DNA from: a bacterium
Lineage (GTDB): Bacteria > Margulisbacteria > Marinamargulisbacteria > SXXA01
NCBI GenBank assembly: GCA_010027915.1
Contig: RGUG01000003.1
Location: 1 to 20,367, forward strand
Length of the DNA: 20,367 nucleotides
Direction of reading: 5' to 3'
Position numbers and translations under genes: made by a program. Shown here one piece after another: positions 15,414-20,367 of this stretch. Position 1 is the first letter of the stretch, and the number at the start of each line of letters is the position of its first letter. The notes beneath the pieces were generated by a model that did not search any database, had not been told where the DNA came from, and worked only from the letters and a program-made list of their open reading frames with translations.

Positions 15414-16138
15414 CGCACAATCCCCACTTGATAGGTAGCCACCGTGGTGGCAAATCGGCTGCGATAGGCCTGTTCGAGTTCACGAATAAACCCCGGGGTC
15501 CACAGGGTGCCGGGTAACCCACTGCCCCGGGTGCCGGTTTTTTGAATGTGGTCTAATAACGCCCGAATACTGGGAAAATGGTGTTGAATGCGATGTTGGG
15601 TCATCTCCACCTGATCAAATAATGAGGTCAATCCCTCATATACTGTCCCCAATGCCATGAATCGACTGGCGGGTAAAAGGGCGGGATACCCCATCACACG
15701 GGTGAGTGAATCGGCCAATTCCCAGTAGGTGTCCGGACCAAAAATACTGGCTACCATCAGACCACCGGGGTGCAATTGCTGACGAAAACGACGACAAGCC
15801 CCGTTAAAATCTTGCACCCAATGCAAACTGGCATTGGCAACCAACAGGTCCGCTGGATGGGGTGGGTCGGTATCGGCATTGGCCAATCGATAGTGAATCC
15901 GCGGATGGGCAAATTGGGTGCATGCGGTCATGATCAAATCGGGAGAGGCATCCCAGGCATCAATGTGGGCCTGGGGAAAATGCGTGGCCAATTGATGCGT
16001 ATGGTAGCCATTGCCACACCCAATATCCCCGATGTAATGGGGGGATACCCCCTCTAATTGTGCCAACAGCAGCTCAAACGTGAGCCGTTGAACCCTGGCA
16101 TGGGCCTGATACGTGGCCCCAACCGACTGTTTAGCCAT
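15401..16138 (-). CDS. bioC: Malonyl-ACP O-methyltransferase BioC
   Basis: A 245-residue class I SAM methyltransferase. Motif I is IGDIGCGNG (36-44), followed by an acidic residue after the second strand (AWDASPDLI) and LVANASLHWVQD, which is highly characteristic of BioC. It methylates malonyl-ACP (or -CoA) so that the fatty acid machinery can build the pimelate chain of biotin. Start ATG at 16138 lies within the end of ddl (8-nt overlap); a longer reading to 16237 would only add an overlap-encoded leader. The next gene bioD overlaps its end by 13 nt, which supports the assignment over a generic methyltransferase. Confidence 0.88.
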   Translation of the reverse strand: MAKQSVGATYQAHARVQRLTFELLLAQLEGVSPHYIGDIGCGNGYHTHQLATHFPQAHIDAWDASPDLIMTACTQFAHPRIHYRLANADTDPPHPADLLVANASLHWVQDFNGACRRFRQQLHPGGLMVASIFGPDTYWELADSLTRVMGYPALLPASRFMALGTVYEGLTSLFDQVEMTQHRIQHHFPSIRALLDHIQKTGTRGSGLPGTLWTPGFIRELEQAYRSRFATTVATYQVGIVRCQS

Positions 16139-17036
16139 GACCCAAGGCCTTTGATTGGGCATGTTGGACCAACCCTTCAATGAGCTGGTCAAAGCCGATG
16201 CCCCAAGCGGCCGCTTGGGCCGGTAAATCCGATACATCGGTTAATCCCGGAATGGTATTGGTCTCTAAGATAACCGGCCCGTCAGGCCCAACGATCATGT
16301 CGGATCGTGACATGCCCGCACACCCCAGCACCTCATGGGCGGCAATGGCCATGGTTTGGGCCATTTGGGTGATGTCAGGGGGTAACAACGCAGGGCATTC
16401 AAAATGGGTTTTGCCATGGGTGTATTTGGCCTCAAAATCATAAAAGGCATTGGTGGGTTTGAGACCCAATATGGGCAATGCCAAGGGCCCGTTGGATTGA
16501 TTGATTACCCCCACACTGATTTCGGTTCCTGGTACATAACGTTCGCATAGACACGCTTGAAATGTCTGAAAGGTTTGGGTTAAGGCCCGATCCAATTCGG
16601 CGGCATGATGCACCACATATACCCCCAATGATGAGCCTTCATTAATGGGTTTAATGACCAATGGAAACGGCAAAGGACAATCTGGCTGATCGGGTGTCAA
16701 TACCACAAAAGGGCTGGTGCGAATCCCATGGCGTTCATACAAGTGTTTGCTCAAGAGTTTGTTCATCCCCAAGACCGAGGCGTGAACGCCAGAGCCGGTA
16801 TAGGGAATGCCCAGGGCATCCAGATACGCTTGAATCCCCCCATCTTCGCCCATGGTGCCATGCAACGCAATAAAGGCCACGTCCATTTGAGTGGGGGACC
16901 AATTCATTCCGTTGATGGGATCGACTGGGTAGGCCTCATGACCCAACCGCAACAATGCCGCCAAGACCCGCTCACCTGATCGAAGGCTAATCGCACGCTC
17001 TCTTGAAACCCCACCCACAATAACCCCAATTTTCAT
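16131..17036 (-). CDS. ddl: D-alanine--D-alanine ligase
   Basis: A 301-residue ATP-grasp enzyme. Visible family motifs are MKIGVIVGGVSRERAISLRSG at the start, LHGTMGEDGGIQ, the ATP-binding PLVIKPINEGSSLGV, FYDFEAKYTHG with the Tyr usual for D-Ala (rather than D-lactate) ligases, and the metal-binding LETNTIPGLTDVS. It makes the D-Ala-D-Ala dipeptide of peptidoglycan. Start ATG at 17036 overlaps the murB stop by 4 nt (ATGA) and gives the standard N-terminus; a reading from 17078 adds a leader from murB sequence. The order murC-murB-ddl is a fragment of the classical cell-division/cell-wall cluster, but ftsQ does not follow. Confidence 0.95.
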   Translation of the reverse strand: MKIGVIVGGVSRERAISLRSGERVLAALLRLGHEAYPVDPINGMNWSPTQMDVAFIALHGTMGEDGGIQAYLDALGIPYTGSGVHASVLGMNKLLSKHLYERHGIRTSPFVVLTPDQPDCPLPFPLVIKPINEGSSLGVYVVHHAAELDRALTQTFQTFQACLCERYVPGTEISVGVINQSNGPLALPILGLKPTNAFYDFEAKYTHGKTHFECPALLPPDITQMAQTMAIAAHEVLGCAGMSRSDMIVGPDGPVILETNTIPGLTDVSDLPAQAAAWGIGFDQLIEGLVQHAQSKALGHG

Positions 17037-17881
17037 CCCATCATCCTTACTTCTGGTTGTAACACCACCCCATGGCACTGCACCACCGTATCAATTAAAT
17101 GGGTGATGACGGCTAGGGTGTCTTGATACGTGGCCTGCCCATGATTGACCAAAAAATTGGCATGCTGGGCCGATAATTCAATGTCACCCCATCGTTGCCC
17201 TTTTAATCCAGCCGATTCCAATAAGTGGGCGGCATGGTGTCCCGGTGGGTTTCTGAAAATACTGCCAAATGTTTTCTGTCGCAGGGGTTGGGTGGCCAAG
17301 CGTCGTTGGATGGCTTGTTGACTGGCCGCTTTCATCTGAATCGGATCGCTTTCGACCAATTGCAACTCAGCGGCTAATACCATGATGCCCGATTGAAACA
17401 CCGATGAACGGTAGTCAAATTGGGCCTCGGTGACAGGCCACCAGGTCACTTTGTGACGGTCAATCACCTGAATACGGGTAATCAGATCGGCCATGCATTG
17501 TCCCCAACACCCAAAATTCATGGCCACCATACCCCCCAAAGATGCCGGAACCCCTGCGGCAAATTCCAATCCGGATAAGCCCATTTCGATGCTCGCATCG
17601 ATCATTTTTTTGGTTGGTAACCCAGCGGGGAACACCACCCGATTGCCCGACCGGGTGATGGGACTGGCCGTGGGGGATAATCGCACCACAGTGGGGGTGG
17701 CATCAGGGTTGATCAGGGTATTTGAACCCCGACCTAAAATAACGAAGGGGGTGTCCGATGGGGTGGTCCCCCATGCCACCGCTTCCTCGACGGAGTCAAA
17801 CTCAATGGCACGCGGAATAGACCCCGCCAACTGAAACGTGAGCAATTGGCCCAGATTGGCCGGTGCCATTTCCCGACTCAT
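17033..17881 (-). CDS. murB: UDP-N-acetylenolpyruvoylglucosamine reductase MurB
   Basis: A 282-residue FAD enzyme of the shorter (type II) MurB group. The FAD pyrophosphate motif is ILGRGSNTLI (48-57), followed by GLEFAAGVPASLGGMVAMNFG; catalytic residues are Arg158 in YRSS, Ser207 in FGSIFRNPPG and Glu277 in LQPEVR. It reduces UDP-GlcNAc-enolpyruvate to UDP-MurNAc with NADPH. It overlaps murC by 4 nt and ddl by 4 nt. The FNFG-type MNFGCWGQ differs from the commoner MNAGAYG but falls within family variation. Confidence 0.95.
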   Translation of the reverse strand: MSREMAPANLGQLLTFQLAGSIPRAIEFDSVEEAVAWGTTPSDTPFVILGRGSNTLINPDATPTVVRLSPTASPITRSGNRVVFPAGLPTKKMIDASIEMGLSGLEFAAGVPASLGGMVAMNFGCWGQCMADLITRIQVIDRHKVTWWPVTEAQFDYRSSVFQSGIMVLAAELQLVESDPIQMKAASQQAIQRRLATQPLRQKTFGSIFRNPPGHHAAHLLESAGLKGQRWGDIELSAQHANFLVNHGQATYQDTLAVITHLIDTVVQCHGVVLQPEVRMMG

Positions 17882-19278
17882 GCGACAGGAGCCGATTTGA
17901 TTTTGAGCTGGGCCAATAGTTCTTTTCCGACCGTGGCAATATCACCGGCACCCATGGTAATCACCACATCCCCGGGCCGCAATTGGGGAACCAGTTTGGC
18001 TGCAATCATGCTTTTGTTGGCTATAAATTCCACCCCATTTTGCCCCGTTCCTTTTATTTTATCAGCCAATAGTTTGCCGGATATTCCCCTGATCTTGGGT
18101 TCATTGGCGGCATATACTTCGGTGATAATGACATGGTCAGCGGATTGAAAGGCCGTGGGGAAAGTGGTCATTTGATCCCGCGTGCGTGTGTATCGATGGG
18201 GCTGAAAAACACAGATGATCCGACGGCCCAATGCCAATTTGACGCCCGATAAGGTGGTGTTGACCTCCGTGGGATGGTGACCATAGTCATCGTATACCCG
18301 AATGTTTTGGCTTTCGCCGATTAACTGAAACCGGCGTTTGGTACCTGAAAAATGACCCAAGCTATCGATGATGGTGGGAATGGCAATCCCTTCGTGCACC
18401 CCCAATGTAATGGCCGCCAAGGCATTGTATACATTGTGAAGGCCATGCACCTTTAGCGTGACACACCCGTGGGCATTGCCATCCACGTGCAACTGAAATT
18501 GAATGCCGTCGGCATCATGTTGAATGCCCGAAGCACTCACACTGGCCGGCGCATTGATGCCAAAATACCGAATGTGTAACGGGTCTAAAGGGGCCAATAC
18601 CCCCCGCAACGCCTCATCGTCTTTGTTGGCGATAATCATGCCTTTTCGTTCGATGACCCCTTGGGCAAAGGTATTAAAATGAGACACCAGATTCTCCCAA
18701 GTGTGGTAATAATCCATGTGTTCGGCCTCTAAGTTATTTAAAATGGCCACAGTGGGTGCCAATTTTAGAAACGACCCGTCGCTTTCATCCGATTCGGCCA
18801 CCAGGTAACTTCGTTCACCCAATCGGGCGTTGACACCATAATCATGCAAATCGGCCCCAATAACAAAAGTGGGTTTGCCATTCCCAAATTCCAACACACG
18901 GGTGACCATCGACGAGGTGGTGGTTTTGCCATGGGTGCCACAAACTGAAATTTTGGTTTTAAATTGGGTCATGATATACCCCAGCATCTCAGCCCGATGC
19001 ATGATGGGTAGTTTTTCGGATCGGGCGTGGGCATATTCAGGGTTATCCTCGGCAATGGCGGTGGACACCACCACCACGTCAGCCAGTCGTAGGTTTTTAG
19101 GGTCTTGTGGATAATGAATGATGGCCCCAATGTCTTTGAGCCGGATGGTGCTGACCGATTCTTTGACATCGGATCCTGCGACCTTGTACCCCATTTCGAG
19201 TAATAACTTGGCCAAGGCACTCATCCCTGCCCCCCCGATGCCAATAAAATAAATGGTTTTGGACTGACTAATATGCAT
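17878..19278 (-). CDS. murC: UDP-N-acetylmuramate--L-alanine ligase MurC
   Basis: A 466-residue Mur ligase of normal length. The N-terminal Rossmann motif is FIGIGGAGMSALA (11-23), the ATP P-loop GTHGKTTTSS (114-123), the AESDESDGSFL segment and the NLEAEHMDYY stretch follow, then the C-terminal YDDYGHHPTE and FQPHRYTRT. It adds L-Ala to UDP-MurNAc, the first step of the peptide stem. The ATG lies three bases after the stop of the upstream outer-membrane protein gene, and the end overlaps murB by 4 nt. Confidence 0.97.
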   Translation of the reverse strand: MHISQSKTIYFIGIGGAGMSALAKLLLEMGYKVAGSDVKESVSTIRLKDIGAIIHYPQDPKNLRLADVVVVSTAIAEDNPEYAHARSEKLPIMHRAEMLGYIMTQFKTKISVCGTHGKTTTSSMVTRVLEFGNGKPTFVIGADLHDYGVNARLGERSYLVAESDESDGSFLKLAPTVAILNNLEAEHMDYYHTWENLVSHFNTFAQGVIERKGMIIANKDDEALRGVLAPLDPLHIRYFGINAPASVSASGIQHDADGIQFQLHVDGNAHGCVTLKVHGLHNVYNALAAITLGVHEGIAIPTIIDSLGHFSGTKRRFQLIGESQNIRVYDDYGHHPTEVNTTLSGVKLALGRRIICVFQPHRYTRTRDQMTTFPTAFQSADHVIITEVYAANEPKIRGISGKLLADKIKGTGQNGVEFIANKSMIAAKLVPQLRPGDVVITMGAGDIATVGKELLAQLKIKSAPVA

Positions 19279-19281
19279 GTT

Positions 19282-20163
19282 TCACCACTCAAATGATAAT
19301 CCCACTACATCGGTATCTTGTAGGGTTCCCCAGTCCGGATAACTAGAATGGGTGTATTGTAACGTAATTGGAGAAAATCGGAAGACAAGACCCATGCCCA
19401 TACGGGCACTTTGACCCCAAGAGCGGTCCAACAATACCTGAAGGCTCGGGCCAATCGCCACCCGTGCCCCGATGCGAACCGAATCGGAACTAAGATAGCC
19501 CATGATACCACCCCATGTGTCGGATACCCCGATTTCTCCCACGGTGTATGAGGGTATATGATCCCACTGGCCATTCGACCAATAAAACGGGTTTGATAAC
19601 AACCGCCGTATCCCAATCCGGGTATACCAGTGGGCATTCAATTGGTATTGAACGCCCCACCCAAGGCCCAGTCCCAAGGCATCTTGCGAGTCAATCACCA
19701 TTCGCATGATATCCGCACTCATGCCAACCCCCCACCCGTGGGGCAGTGGAATGGCCATCGAAAGGGCCAGCCAATCGGTATTGGCACCAAAGGTATCCAG
19801 ATGAATAATCTGATGGGTCACCGGGTGACGGGCGGTCCGAATGAGATCCGCAACAGATTCGGTGTACCACCCCACACCAATGACCGGGCCATCCAGGGCC
19901 ATGACCACACCCATGCGTTGAATACTGGGCCCGTCACCGGCGGGTTGAACATCCCAGCGAAAAACCCCTTGGGCGGTCATGGGCAACAACAACCCCACGG
20001 GATTGGAAAACAACGACCCTTGGGGTGTGGATTCCAGTACATCAGGGATACCCCCGCCCAATACGGGCAACCGGGCATCAGCCGCATGGACAACCGCAGG
20101 CCCTATCCAGACACTGACCGCCATCAGCACAATGACCCATACGAGATGTCGGAGGCTGAACAT
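19282..20163 (-). CDS. Outer-membrane beta-barrel candidate upstream of murC
   Basis: A 293-residue protein with a clear signal peptide (basic start MFSLRH, hydrophobic core, AVVHA-A cleavage-like end near residue 28). The mature part shows alternating strands with many Gly/Trp/Tyr and ends in VVGLSFEW, an aromatic beta-signal. Pieces such as NPVGLL near the N-terminus and IGIRRLLSNPFYWSNG resemble PorV/UPF0164-type barrels, but I do not assign a family. It sits between an SH3-like protein and murC, separated by 3 nt on each side, so it is co-transcribed with cell-wall genes. No good Shine-Dalgarno precedes the ATG; translation may be coupled to the upstream gene. Confidence 0.6.
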   Translation of the reverse strand: MFSLRHLVWVIVLMAVSVWIGPAVVHAADARLPVLGGGIPDVLESTPQGSLFSNPVGLLLPMTAQGVFRWDVQPAGDGPSIQRMGVVMALDGPVIGVGWYTESVADLIRTARHPVTHQIIHLDTFGANTDWLALSMAIPLPHGWGVGMSADIMRMVIDSQDALGLGLGWGVQYQLNAHWYTRIGIRRLLSNPFYWSNGQWDHIPSYTVGEIGVSDTWGGIMGYLSSDSVRIGARVAIGPSLQVLLDRSWGQSARMGMGLVFRFSPITLQYTHSSYPDWGTLQDTDVVGLSFEW

Positions 20164-20166
20164 TCG

Positions 20167-20367
20167 CTACAATGTCCAACAAGTGGATGAGGGGACCCAC
20201 CCATGTTGCCCATTGGCCCGTTCAATATGAACCCAATGGGGGCGTTGACCCCGTTGCCTCACTTTTTCGCCGGCCACCACCGTAACGCCCTGAGGAGGCC
20301 CATTGGGGGTGACGGACACCACCTGATCATCGGCTAAAACGGCCCATGGGTATCGCCATTCCCAAGC
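20167..20367 (-). CDS. C-terminal part of a bacterial SH3-domain protein (partial)
   Basis: The minus-strand frame runs open from the window edge to a TAG at 20167, giving 66 residues. It reads AWEWRYPWAVLADD, then VTVVAGEKVRQRG and WVHIERANGQHGWVPSST. The pattern 'high-G/V-K-V linker, then W..I/V...G..GWVP' is that of bacterial SH3 (SH3b) domains that often end TPR proteins of the BatE/aerotolerance type or cell-wall binding proteins. The N-terminal part lies outside the window, so the full identity is unknown. It is followed after 3 nt by the beta-barrel candidate gene. Confidence 0.65.
   Translation of the reverse strand, partial: AWEWRYPWAVLADDQVVSVTPNGPPQGVTVVAGEKVRQRGQRPHWVHIERANGQHGWVPSSTCWTL

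Noticed and set aside
19630..20190. 186-codon plus-strand frame opposite the beta-barrel upstream of murC
   Set aside because: The opposite strand has a signal peptide, barrel-like strands and an aromatic end, and is tightly spaced with murC. The plus frame is rich in His/Gln/Pro and without recognisable domains.
1..20367. Mobile elements, phage genes, CRISPR arrays or toxin-antitoxin pairs
   Set aside because: I found no transposase, integrase, direct-repeat/spacer array, or small toxin-antitoxin-like gene pair.

Overview
The window is a gene-dense stretch of about 20.4 kb in which every convincing gene lies on the minus strand. Many neighbours overlap by 1-13 nt, so the layout is strongly operonic. 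The organism is a diderm (Gram-negative-type) bacterium with moderate GC. The evidence is a LolA-fold periplasmic protein, several signal-peptide-bearing beta-barrel candidates with aromatic C-termini, and peptidoglycan genes. Gene order (murC-murB-ddl-bioC-bioD-cysD-cysN-siroheme gene-rbgA) and several non-ATG starts do not point clearly to a phylum, so I do not name one. Shine-Dalgarno sites are often G-runs (4-7 G) rather than AGGAGG.

Reading in the direction of transcription (right to left), the first block (20367 to 14694) holds the 3' end of a bacterial SH3-like protein, an outer-membrane beta-barrel candidate, murC, murB and ddl (UDP-MurNAc-L-Ala synthesis and D-Ala-D-Ala supply), then bioC and bioD (entry and late steps of biotin synthesis). 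The second block (14564 to 10526), after a 129-nt gap, holds cysD and cysN (ATP sulfurylase), a precorrin-2 dehydrogenase/ferrochelatase for the siroheme of sulfite reductase, and the ribosome-assembly GTPase rbgA. CysN carries a C-terminal extension that looks like a decayed APS kinase without a P-loop.

A roughly 550-nt non-coding gap follows (9977-10525). It contains hairpins just after rbgA, a run of four consecutive stem-loops (about 10132-10286) and an AT-rich tract that probably holds the promoter of the next operon.

The third block (9976 to 158) is the most interesting. It is one tight operon of eleven genes joining a dedicated type II fatty-acid/polyketide-like pathway to an envelope export set. 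The biosynthetic half is a FabZ-type dehydratase, an ACP, a KASIII-like enzyme with a rewired active site, a catalytically dead-looking SDR, a normal FabG-type ketoreductase, and a 727-residue protein fusing an active ketosynthase to a chain-length-factor-like domain in which the catalytic Cys is replaced by Gln. The transport half is a TPR protein, a LolD-like ATPase, a FtsX/MacB-type permease, a LolA-like periplasmic carrier and an outer-membrane beta-barrel candidate. There is KS, KR and DH but no enoyl reductase, so by inference the product is an unsaturated (polyene-like) acyl chain that is moved to the outer membrane. The logic resembles aryl-polyene clusters, but the parts differ: a KS-CLF fusion, and an ABC/LolA/beta-barrel route in place of an MMPL exporter.
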